Positions 15,698 through 22,772 of a DNA stretch of 25,992 nt are shown here, piece after piece. Under the pieces are notes generated by a model that ran no database searches, was not told the origin of the DNA, and worked only from the letters and a program-made list of their open reading frames with translations. This stretch comes from CAVSWN01 sp046728115 (GTDB lineage: Bacteria > Acidobacteriota > Vicinamibacteria > Vicinamibacterales > CAVVIG01). The stretch covers positions 1 through 25,992 of the forward strand of contig JBKPDW010000239.1 in assembly GCA_046728115.1 (NCBI GenBank), in the 5' to 3' direction. A program made the position numbers and the translations under genes. The stretch's first letter is position 1. Each line of letters starts with the position of its first letter.

Positions 15698-15876
15698 GTC
15701 AGTCCTTGGTGCCTAGTGCCTGGGACTTGGTCCGTCCATGGTCCTTGGTCCGTCCATGGTCCTTGGTCCGTCCATGGTCCTTGGTCCGTCCTGCGGCCCT
15801 GGTCCTCTGAGGTGAAGCCAGGACTCATCAGACCCGGGAAGGACCAGGAACGAAGCACCAGGCACCAGGAACTGAC
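15698..15876. repeat. GGTCC-word inverted repeat upstream of the response regulator
   Basis: Bases 15698-15733 pair with 15841-15876 at 28 of 36 positions. Inside lie three perfect 18-bp tandem copies (TTGGTCCGTCCATGGTCC, 15727-15780) plus 11 bp of a fourth. A further perfect 8-bp stem joins 15798-15805 to 15841-15848. It fills the gap between the methyltransferase stop and the response-regulator start. It may end the upstream transcript; any regulatory role is unknown. Confidence 0.7.
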
Positions 15877-15894
15877 AGTGAAAAGGCTGTCAGT
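15871..15894 (-). terminator. hairpin at the 3' end of the methyltransferase gene
   Basis: ACTGACAG (15871-15878) and CTGTCAGT (15887-15894) form a perfect 8-bp stem with an 8-nt loop. It overlaps the TGA stop at 15890-15892. No run of U follows on the minus strand, so a rho-independent terminator is only possible. Confidence 0.4.
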
Positions 15895-16777
15895 CGATCG
15901 ACCAGCACCACCCACTCCCGTGCAGCCAGCACGATGTCGATTGCTCGTGCGCGTCCCGACGCAGATGCTTGATCGCCTGCCGCTGCTGCGGACCGCCCAT
16001 CAGCGCTTTGCCGACCGCGGCGTTGAGCGTCTGGTCGCGGATGCCGACGGCGGAAAAGATCGCCACCATGCCGACCGGTCGTGTCGACAGGCTGCCGTCG
16101 TCCTGATTCGTCAGCAGCCAGGCAATTCCTTTCCCGATGTTTTGTCCCATTGCCGGCATCATCGCGGTCAACGGCAGCAGCACGCGGGCGCCCGGCGCCA
16201 GCGCATCGAGCCACACGGCCAGCGGATGCGTGACGCCAGCGTTTATCAGAACGACATCGAACGTCTCGCCGAGCGGCGCGGACCCATCGCCGTGACGCAC
16301 GTCGACCCACGGAAGCGACGCCAGATTTCGACGCGCCTCGTCAGCCAGAGTCGCGTCGACGTCAATAGCGACGACGCGTCCCGCAGGGCCGACAGACTGC
16401 GCCGTCACGGCCGTGTAGTATCCCAGCCCGCAACCGACGTGAAGCACACGTGCGCCACGCGCAGGCGCCAGGGCGTCGAGCCAGACGGCAAGCGTTGCCG
16501 GCTGTCCGTTGAACAGCTCCCGATCGGGCTCGATGCCGATCGCAATGTTGTGATACACGCGCGCTGGATCGGCATCGGCCGTCCGCCGCAATCGCGGCGT
16601 GCCTCCGCCCCCCATCATGAACGTGTCGCCACCGTCGCCGAGGACCGTCCACGGCCCCGGTCGCAGGAACCGCTCGCGCGGCGCGGCGGCGAACGCCTCG
16701 ACGAGATCCGGCGTCCGCAGGTTACAGATCGCTTCCAGCTCTTCTGCGAAAAATCGACGTCTCGAATCGAGATCCAT
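15890..16777 (-). CDS. PCMT-like SAM-dependent methyltransferase
   Basis: This 295-residue cytoplasmic methyltransferase is of the protein-L-isoaspartate O-methyltransferase superfamily. SAM-binding motif I is VLHVGCGLGYYTA (111-123), the acidic post-I loop is VVAIDVDA (135-142), then HGDGS (152-156) and FDVVLINAGVTHP. The region before motif I (YHNIAIGIEPDRELFNGQPA) replaces the usual PIMT substrate loop, and the protein is longer than canonical Pcm (about 210 residues), so the substrate may not be isoaspartate. The C-terminal tail, with three Trp and two Cys, is unusual and may be unconserved. ATG 16777 has AAGGAG seven bases upstream and overlaps the winged-helix gene stop as TGATG, indicating translational coupling. 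Confidence 0.83.
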   Translation of the reverse strand: MDLDSRRRFFAEELEAICNLRTPDLVEAFAAAPRERFLRPGPWTVLGDGGDTFMMGGGGTPRLRRTADADPARVYHNIAIGIEPDRELFNGQPATLAVWLDALAPARGARVLHVGCGLGYYTAVTAQSVGPAGRVVAIDVDATLADEARRNLASLPWVDVRHGDGSAPLGETFDVVLINAGVTHPLAVWLDALAPGARVLLPLTAMMPAMGQNIGKGIAWLLTNQDDGSLSTRPVGMVAIFSAVGIRDQTLNAAVGKALMGGPQQRQAIKHLRRDAHEQSTSCWLHGSGWCWSID

Positions 16778-17280
16778 CAGCGGCTCCTTCGCGGGCGTGT
16801 CGGCCGGCGCGGCGGGGTCTCTTCGGTCGCGCGCATCGCTTCGCGCTCGTGCGATGCTTCGCGCATGTACCGGAGGATGTCCGGCCCGAGCGCGACCGGC
16901 GTGACGGGACGATTCCAGGTGTACTGATGCTTGCCGATGGCGCGAGGGACGAAGCGCAGCTCTCCGGAATCGTTCAACCGCTTCAATATCGTGTGCACTG
17001 CCGCGAGGTCGTTGGCGTACTTCGATGTGTCGAACCCGATCGCATGCAGACGATCGCGCACCTCGGTCGGCGTCATCGGCACCCCGCCGCGCATCACCAG
17101 ACGAACGGCGTCAGTCAGTCCCATCGGCACGGTCGGCGTCAGGCCGAGCAGCTTCGAGAGGGTGCTGATGGTCTGGGCGAGCTCGGCGAGGCGCGTGTCG
17201 ATGGCCTGACGTTTTGCGCCGAGCTCCTCGTATTCGCGGATGGCGGTGTCGAGCGCGCGGCGATAGTCCTCGTGTGTCAT
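16777..17280 (-). CDS. coiled-coil winged-helix protein of unknown function
   Basis: This 167-residue protein starts at ATG 17280, chosen because AAGGA lies eight bases upstream; the frame is open to 17349 without support. Residues 1-45 are a charged heptad-like helix (EDYRRALDTAIREYEELGAK). About 55-112 look like a winged helix (GGVPMTPTEVRDRLHAIGFD, then VHTILKRLNDSGELRFV) resembling HTH domains seen in restriction-linked and HARE-type proteins. The tail (ETPPRRPTRPRRSR) is strongly basic. DNA binding with dimerisation is a reasonable inference. It is the first gene of a two-gene unit with the PCMT-like methyltransferase and follows a near-consensus promoter with a leader of about 95 nt. 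I do not recognise a named family. Confidence 0.7.
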   Translation of the reverse strand: MTHEDYRRALDTAIREYEELGAKRQAIDTRLAELAQTISTLSKLLGLTPTVPMGLTDAVRLVMRGGVPMTPTEVRDRLHAIGFDTSKYANDLAAVHTILKRLNDSGELRFVPRAIGKHQYTWNRPVTPVALGPDILRYMREASHEREAMRATEETPPRRPTRPRRSR

Positions 17281-17382
17281 GCGGCTGTCCTTGTGGCACG
17301 CACGCGGCCACGGCGCAGAGCGCGGCGACCAACGCCGCGATGTCGACAACGCGAGCCGTGTCGCACGTCATTAACACGCCAT

Positions 17383-17411
17383 TTTATACATCGTGTGTAA
17401 ATTCGTGTCAA
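17383..17411 (-). promoter_or_regulatory. near-consensus sigma70-type promoter for the winged-helix/methyltransferase unit
   Basis: On the minus strand TTGACA (17411-17406) is followed after 17 bases by TATAAA (17388-17383). The site lies in a locally AT-rich patch. Initiation near 17376 would give a 5' leader of about 95 nt before ATG 17280. This is the best-matching promoter noticed in the window. Confidence 0.7.
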
Positions 17412-17423
17412 ACACCTGAGCCT

Positions 17424-17436
17424 CGGCTGCAAGCCG
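17424..17436 (-). terminator. small hairpin after the DUF5916 gene
   Basis: CGGCT-GCA-AGCCG forms a 5-bp GC stem about 40 bp past the DUF5916 stop and just upstream of the next promoter. No U-tract follows, so the call is weak. Confidence 0.25.
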
Positions 17437-17473
17437 TTCCCTTACCCGGCTCACAGGCATTGCGCTGTGGGGA

Positions 17474-19759
17474 CTAGCGCTGGAAGGCGTACGACAGCTT
17501 GACGAAAAACTGCCGGTCTAGCTTCTCGAGCCGCTCGAGGTCGCTCAGCTTGCGATCGTCGCCGTAGCCGACGAACATCACGGACTGCCAGTTGACTTTG
17601 TAAGCCAGCAATGCCGACCCGCTGAGCGTCGCCGACCGGGCGGCCACCGTGGACGTGTAGAGCGATGGATCGCGATCGGTCGAGACGTATTGCACGATGC
17701 CGCGAAAGAACATGCGCGATGTGAACGTGTACGTGCCTCGCAGACGGGAGACGCGCGCCGTGAACAGGCGGCGTCCCTCCCCGTTCACGTCGTCCACGTT
17801 GACCCACTGCTGATTCTGAACGATCGACAGGTCGAGATGCTGCGTTGGGTTCAGCGTGGCACTGAGGTTGACCGTGGTGCCGGTGCCCGGCCTGGAATTG
17901 GCGAAATCAATTTCCTGGCCGGTGGTGCCCTCCATCGAGACTTGCGACAAGCGCCGCGACGGGCTGAACTGCATGACATAGCCGAGCCGGCGCCGCTCGA
18001 TGACGCGATCGCCGGTGCGGACCGCATCATCGATGAACCGGTACTGCATGAACCCGTTGTATCGCGTATCCATGCCGAACCCGGGCGCGATGTTGTAGCT
18101 GATTACTGCGCCGCCTTGCTCGATCTGTCGATCGAGATTCACGAACGTTCGCACGCGACGAACGAAACCGGTCGGCCTGACCGTCCACCCGGTTCCCGCG
18201 TTCAGATCGCGATACCCTACCTGCGGCAGGAATCCGCTGTCGGCACGAAAATCGTCGCCGATATCACGGTACCCGGCGTATGCGTCGTAGTGAGTGGTGC
18301 TGTGACTCCAGTTGAGCGCCAACGCGTGCGACGACAGCGCACGGCCGGTCCAGTCATCGGCAAGGTCGGGGCGATTTGGCGTGACTGTGTCACTGTAGAG
18401 CCATTGCCCGGAGATTTGTTCGCTGGCGCGCGGGCGCCACAGAAAATCGGGGCCGACCACCCGATTGTGCCCGTTGTCGACATCCGGGCTGGTCGCCGCC
18501 GCCCCACCATGGCGGTTTTCCCGGTCGGTGACGATCAATCCGACCGACGACAACCCGATGTCACGCTTCGCTCGCCCGATCACCACCATCGCGCCGAAGT
18601 CCTGCATGGCCAGCGACGACTCGTTCGGGCCCGGCAAGACGGCGCTTCCCCCGCCGGCGTCTTCGGTAACCACGACGGTGTACCGCACGCCGTGGTCCTT
18701 GCCGGTCAGCCGCGCGCCCCAGTTCGGCGCCGCGATCGTGCGCGTGTAGACCACCGAGATCGGCGTCTGGAACAAATCCACGCCTTCGAGAAAAAACGGC
18801 CGCTTCTCCGGGTAAAACAATGCGAACCGCTCGTTGGCGGAGATCTGCGCCACGTCGGATTCCACTTGTGAGAAGTCGGGATTCAGCGCGAGATCGAGCG
18901 CGTTGTCGGCCGAGGGCGTGAATTTGACGTCGAGGCCGATATGGCCGTCGAGGGAGCCGCTCACAAGCGGCGTTCCCAATCCGTCGCGCGGGTGGGCCTC
19001 CTGGCTGGCCGCCACATACGGCGCCGCCACCAGATGCCCGCCCGACGGCAGCCCTTCGAGGCCCGTCAGCACGTTTTCGCGACAGACGAAGCAGCTGCCG
19101 CCACGAGGCAACCTCGCTGTAAAGAACTGATAGTGAAAGTCGCGGGGGTAGTTGCGGTAGAGCATGATGCCCCACGTCTGCGATCCCCCGGTCCTGTACC
19201 GCAACGATGTGAACGGCACGCGCATCTCGAGCGTCCAGCCGTGCTCGTTGATTTTTGTTGCCGACTCCCAGAAGAAGTCAGGTGACGAATCCTCGCCGGA
19301 TGAATCGTCGATAATCGAGTCGTACTGGATGTTGCGCGGGGTGACGACCAAGACCGCAGCGGTGTGCCCGCTGTTGCCGGCATCGACGATGATCCCACCA
19401 TAGTCGTTGAAGCCGTTGGCGAGGTTGTCGCGATCGGCAAACGGCGCCCGCATCGCCTGAGGCGTCGGATCCTCGAACTCGAAGCCGGCATAGAAGAACT
19501 TGGCATCGTAGGTCAGGTAACCGACGTTGTGCACCTTGGGTTCGGTGTTGTCGCCCGGCTGTGTTTCGTACCACTTATCGATGCGGGTCGCGTTTCGCCA
19601 GCCTTCATCCGACAGATCGCCGTCGACTTGAATTGCGCCAGGCGCTCGCGAGATGCGGATAGTGTCGCCCGACAGAGCTGACTGAGCGGTAACTGACGCG
19701 GGCGCTCCCAAGAGCAGCAGAGCGACACGAAGACAGTCCAATAGCCGAGGCGACCGCAT
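17474..19759 (-). CDS. CBM9-like/DUF5916 outer-membrane protein
   Basis: This 761-residue exported protein has a signal peptide (about 1-26, LRVALLLLGAPASVTAQ) and a CBM9-like beta-sandwich (about 38-200; IQVDGDLSDEGW and later FTSLRYR). A long DUF5916 region, probably a beta-barrel, follows to the C-terminus. The hallmark is LNPDFSQVESD, followed by RFALFYPEKRPFFLEGVDLF. The last residues (VKLSYAFQR) resemble an outer-membrane assembly signal. Such proteins are numerous in Acidobacteriota and Bacteroidota; their substrate is not established and true carbohydrate binding is unproven. I start at ATG 19759, just before the hydrophobic core; GTG 19786 is an alternative, and the open frame beyond to 20620 overlaps tolC and is not coding. 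It is divergent from the efflux operon. Confidence 0.88.
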   Translation of the reverse strand: MRSPRLLDCLRVALLLLGAPASVTAQSALSGDTIRISRAPGAIQVDGDLSDEGWRNATRIDKWYETQPGDNTEPKVHNVGYLTYDAKFFYAGFEFEDPTPQAMRAPFADRDNLANGFNDYGGIIVDAGNSGHTAAVLVVTPRNIQYDSIIDDSSGEDSSPDFFWESATKINEHGWTLEMRVPFTSLRYRTGGSQTWGIMLYRNYPRDFHYQFFTARLPRGGSCFVCRENVLTGLEGLPSGGHLVAAPYVAASQEAHPRDGLGTPLVSGSLDGHIGLDVKFTPSADNALDLALNPDFSQVESDVAQISANERFALFYPEKRPFFLEGVDLFQTPISVVYTRTIAAPNWGARLTGKDHGVRYTVVVTEDAGGGSAVLPGPNESSLAMQDFGAMVVIGRAKRDIGLSSVGLIVTDRENRHGGAAATSPDVDNGHNRVVGPDFLWRPRASEQISGQWLYSDTVTPNRPDLADDWTGRALSSHALALNWSHSTTHYDAYAGYRDIGDDFRADSGFLPQVGYRDLNAGTGWTVRPTGFVRRVRTFVNLDRQIEQGGAVISYNIAPGFGMDTRYNGFMQYRFIDDAVRTGDRVIERRRLGYVMQFSPSRRLSQVSMEGTTGQEIDFANSRPGTGTTVNLSATLNPTQHLDLSIVQNQQWVNVDDVNGEGRRLFTARVSRLRGTYTFTSRMFFRGIVQYVSTDRDPSLYTSTVAARSATLSGSALLAYKVNWQSVMFVGYGDDRKLSDLERLEKLDRQFFVKLSYAFQR

Positions 19760-19948
19760 CGCGGCGTTAGACGAACAGTTTCTCACGTCGGGTCTCAAAT
19801 CCCAGAATCGACACAAACGGACACGTGTGTACCTGTAGTACCCTTGGACCTTCGCGATCCGAACACGTGCCGTTCGAACGTGAGCCTCTCGACCCAACCC
19901 CGCTTGCCACCCCCGTCGAGCCTCCCGGGCGGACGAGAAAGGACATCC
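19760..19948. other. divergent intergenic region (DUF5916 / efflux operon)
   Basis: These 189 bases separate two divergent genes and must hold both promoters. I see an 8-bp palindrome ACACGTGT (19821-19828) and GTAC-CTGTA-GTAC close by, possible regulator sites, but no convincing -35/-10 pair and no gene. No MarR/TetR-type regulator gene of the kind often beside such pumps is in the window. Confidence 0.4.
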
Positions 19949-21337
19949 GTGAGAGTCGTTCCGCTGGTTCTGAGGGTGTGGCTCGGATCTGCGCTGCTGG
20001 TGGGCATGCCGGTACAGGCGCAGACACTCAGTCCGTATCAGCGCGGCGTTCCAACCGGCTCGATCACGACCGAGCCGGTGGCATTGACCGTGGAAGACGC
20101 GGTCAAGCGGGCCATCGACTACAACCTCGGCGTGATCCTCGCGCAGCAGCGTGTCGATGAAGCCGGCGGCGCCCGGCTGCGGGCGCTCAGCGAGCTGCTG
20201 CCGAATCTGAACGGACGCCTCTCCGCATCGCGACAGATAGTCAACCTGCAGGCTTTCGGGTTCCCGCTCCCGCCAGGTTTCCCTCCTGTCGTCGGACCTT
20301 TCAATGTGTTCGACGCCCGCGTCTTCCTGTCCCAGTCGGTGTACGACGTCCACGCGATCAACGATGCGCGCGCTGAATCGCATCGCGTCCAGGCTGCGAA
20401 ATTCGACGTTCAGGATGCGCGCGAGATCGTCATCCTGGTGTCCGCGACCGCCTATTCGCGGACGCAGGCCGCGAGCGCGCGGGTCGATGCGTCGCGCGCG
20501 CAGGTGCAGACGGCGCAGGCGCTGTCGCAGCAGGCCAGGGATATGAAGCAGAACGGCCTCGTCGCCGGCATCGATGTTCTTCGCGCCGAAGTACAGCTCG
20601 ACACCGCACGCCAGCGTCAAACGGTGGCGGAAACAGAATTCGAGCGCTCCAAACTGCAGCTGGCGCGCATCATCGGCCTGCCGCTTGGACAGGCCTTTAC
20701 GGTGGCGAGCACGATCCGGACTGCAGAATTTCCCGACGTGACGCTGGAGCAGGCGGTGGAGCGCGCGTACGGCAACCGCAGCGATTACCAGGCCGCGCTC
20801 GCGCGCGTGCGGGCCGCAGAGGCCAACCGGCAGGCGATTGTCGGCGAGGCCCTGCCGTCAATACGTGTGACAGCTGACTACGGCGACATCGGCTTGACGG
20901 TCCCCGAGGCGCGCGCGAGCTTCAATGTGACGGGCGCGGTAAACGTTCCGATCTTCGAGGGCCGAAAGACACGGGGCCGTCTCCTCGAAGCGGACGCCGA
21001 GCTGCGCAGCCGCCGGGCCGAGGCCGACGATCTGAAAGGGGGGATCTACTACGAGGTCCGCGCGGCGTTCCTCGATGTCCAGAGCGGCCGCGAGCAGTTG
21101 CAGGTCGCCACACGAACGCAGGAGCTGGCCGCCAACCAGCTGGCACAGGCGCGCGATCGCTTCGCGGCAGGGGTCGCCGGCAACATCGAGGTCGTGCAGG
21201 CGCAGGAAGCGGTCGCGCTCGCGAGCGAGCAGTACATCTCGGCGACGTTCACGTCGAACGTGGCCACGGGCAATCTCATTCGCGCGCTCGGACTCGCCGA
21301 AGAAGTGGCGCGTCAGTACATCGGAGGACTCCGCTGA
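19949..21337 (+). CDS. TolC-family outer-membrane efflux protein
   Basis: This 462-residue protein should form the trimeric outer-membrane channel of a tripartite pump. I start at GTG 19949, preceded by AAAGGA six bases upstream and followed directly by a signal peptide (VLRVWLGSALLVGMPVQAQ); the frame is open from 19844 but unsupported. Two OEP repeats are visible, each with long amphipathic helices and a barrel hairpin (LTVEDAVKRAIDYNLGVILA in the first, VTLEQAVERAYGNRSDYQAA in the second), typical of TolC/OprM. Its stop overlaps the next start as TGATG, so channel and adaptor are translationally coupled. The substrate is unknown; the adaptor and DHA2 transporter downstream point to an EmrAB-like drug or metabolite exporter. 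Confidence 0.92.
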   Translation: MRVVPLVLRVWLGSALLVGMPVQAQTLSPYQRGVPTGSITTEPVALTVEDAVKRAIDYNLGVILAQQRVDEAGGARLRALSELLPNLNGRLSASRQIVNLQAFGFPLPPGFPPVVGPFNVFDARVFLSQSVYDVHAINDARAESHRVQAAKFDVQDAREIVILVSATAYSRTQAASARVDASRAQVQTAQALSQQARDMKQNGLVAGIDVLRAEVQLDTARQRQTVAETEFERSKLQLARIIGLPLGQAFTVASTIRTAEFPDVTLEQAVERAYGNRSDYQAALARVRAAEANRQAIVGEALPSIRVTADYGDIGLTVPEARASFNVTGAVNVPIFEGRKTRGRLLEADAELRSRRAEADDLKGGIYYEVRAAFLDVQSGREQLQVATRTQELAANQLAQARDRFAAGVAGNIEVVQAQEAVALASEQYISATFTSNVATGNLIRALGLAEEVARQYIGGLR

Positions 21338-22569
21338 TGGCCGACCAACGTGGGGCCGGCGGGTTCGTGCGCAGCCCCCGCTTTCGCATCGCGCTCGGCA
21401 CCCTGCTACTCGCGGGCCTCGGCGTCGCGGCGTGGGTGATCCTGACCGCGGGCCGCGAGTCGACCGACGATGCGCAAGTCGATGGTCACCTGACGCCGGT
21501 GGCGGCCCGCGTGGGCGGGATCGTCAAGACCGTCGCCGTGAGCGACAATCAGCTCGTCGAAGCCGGAGCCGTGCTCGTTGCGCTCGACACGCGCGATTAC
21601 GAGGTGGCAGTCGAGAAAGCGCGAGCCGAGCTGGCGGATGCCGAGGCGTCTGCGCTGGCGGCGCAACACACCGTTCCGATCACATCGGCCACCGCCACGA
21701 GCGGCGTTACCGGCGCGCGCGGCGGAGTGGCGCAGGCGCAGGCCTCCGCCGCCGCCGGCGAACGCGAACTCGAAGCCGCGCGCGCGCGGCTCAGCGCCTC
21801 GCAAGCACGAGCGCGCGAATCAGAAGCCAACTCCGTCAAGGCCACACGCGATGCCGAGCGGCTGCGTGGTCTGATCGCCAAAGACGAAGTCTCCCAGCAA
21901 CAATTCGAAACAGCCGTCGCAGCCGCCGAGACGCAGAAGGCAGCGGCGGATTCGGCACGGTCGCAGATTGCCGAAGCCGATGCCGGCATTCGCGTCGCCG
22001 AGAGCAAGCTGGCGCAAGCCCGCGCCGCCGAGCAGCAGGCGCACGCCGAGTTGACCGCCGCGCAGACCGGACCGTCGCAGATTGCCGCGACCAAGGCACG
22101 CGCGGCATCCGCCGAGGCACGTGTCAGGCAATTTCGGGCCGCACTCGCGCAGGCCGAACTCAACCTCGAGTACGCCGTCGTCAAGGCGGCGACCCGCGGC
22201 GTGGTGTCGAGGAAGAGCGTCAATGTCGGACAGGTCGTGCAGGCCGGCCAGCCGCTGCTGGCTCTCGTGCAAATCGATGAGGTGTGGGTCACGGCCAATT
22301 TCAAGGAGACGCAGCTGGCCCACATGCGTCCAGGGCAACGGGCAACCATCAGCGTCGATGCGCTCGGCGTCAAGCTCGCCGGCAAGGTCGACAGCCTTGC
22401 GGGAGCGACTGGAGCCCGCTTCAGCCTGTTGCCACCGGAGAACGCCACCGGGAACTTCGTCAAAGTCGTCCAACGCATCCCCGTGAAGATCGTGTTCGAT
22501 CCGGGACAGGACCCCGAGCACAGGCTCAGGCCGGGTATGTCGGTGGAGCCGACGGTGTATACGAAGTAG
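21337..22569 (+). CDS. HlyD/EmrA-family periplasmic adaptor
   Basis: This 410-residue membrane-fusion protein should link the DHA2 transporter to TolC. It has a single N-terminal membrane anchor (about 16-37), the first lipoyl half (DDAQVDGHLTPVAARVGGIV, 44-63), a very long Ala/Glu-rich coiled-coil hairpin (about 90-270), the returning lipoyl half (VKAATRGVVSRKSVNVGQVV) and a beta-barrel domain with VWVTANFKETQLAHMRPGQ. This order matches EmrA. The ATG at 21337 overlaps the tolC stop and has GGAGGA upstream. After its stop, 203 bp of repeats separate it from the transporter gene. Confidence 0.92.
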   Translation: MADQRGAGGFVRSPRFRIALGTLLLAGLGVAAWVILTAGRESTDDAQVDGHLTPVAARVGGIVKTVAVSDNQLVEAGAVLVALDTRDYEVAVEKARAELADAEASALAAQHTVPITSATATSGVTGARGGVAQAQASAAAGERELEAARARLSASQARARESEANSVKATRDAERLRGLIAKDEVSQQQFETAVAAAETQKAAADSARSQIAEADAGIRVAESKLAQARAAEQQAHAELTAAQTGPSQIAATKARAASAEARVRQFRAALAQAELNLEYAVVKAATRGVVSRKSVNVGQVVQAGQPLLALVQIDEVWVTANFKETQLAHMRPGQRATISVDALGVKLAGKVDSLAGATGARFSLLPPENATGNFVKVVQRIPVKIVFDPGQDPEHRLRPGMSVEPTVYTK

Positions 22570-22772
22570 ATGGGAGGATGGGGGATGTGAGGATGTGAGG
22601 ATGTGAGGATGTGAGGATGTGAGGATGTGCAAATCGATTCCTCCATTCCCCTTCTCAAATCTCCAAATACTTCCTCAAATCCTCACATTCTCAAATCCTC
22701 AAATCCCCTCAAATCCCCTCAAATCCTCCAATCACTTCCTCAAATCCTCACATTCTCAAATCCTCAAATGCC
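22570..22772. repeat. GGATGTGA / TCAAATCC word-repeat region inside the efflux operon
   Basis: Six tandem 8-mers GGATGTGA fill 22583-22630 (five perfect, the last with one change). From 22640 to 22769 the strand reads as the opposite complement, in words such as CTCAAATC and CTCACATTC. It includes a perfect 36-bp direct repeat (22669-22704 and 22734-22769). The two halves can pair loosely (CCTCACATT with GATGTGAGG). The repeat runs to within three bases of the transporter ATG and leaves it no Shine-Dalgarno sequence. No gene is visible in the gap. Confidence 0.75.

Noticed and set aside
15727..15791. Regular repeats that might be a CRISPR array
   Set aside because: The 18-bp units are contiguous with no spacers, and no cas gene is present.
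15152..16927. 591-codon plus-strand open frame across the regulator, repeat and methyltransferase regions
   Set aside because: It is antisense to genes with full domain signatures, reads as Arg/Gln-rich low-information protein, and crosses the word-repeat block. Long antisense frames are common at this GC content.
17281..17349. Upstream start for the winged-helix protein at 17349
   Set aside because: The 23 extra residues (MSTSRRWSPRSAPWPRACHK...) look non-coding, and ATG 17280 has an AAGGA eight bases before it.
17281..17377. Small lipoprotein-like leader frame (ALVAALCAVAAC) in the leader before the winged-helix gene
   Set aside because: It is suggestive of a lipobox, but the frame continues into the winged-helix gene as shadow coding and has no ribosome-binding site; its position just after the promoter may be chance.
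19844..19948. N-terminal extension of TolC from ATG 19844
   Set aside because: The GTG at 19949 has a good ribosome-binding site and begins directly at the signal peptide; the 35 extra residues are Pro/Ser/Arg-rich with no family match.
19760..20620. Upstream extension of the DUF5916 frame to 20620
   Set aside because: It runs antisense through tolC, the signal peptide begins only at 19759, and the extra residues look like shadow coding.
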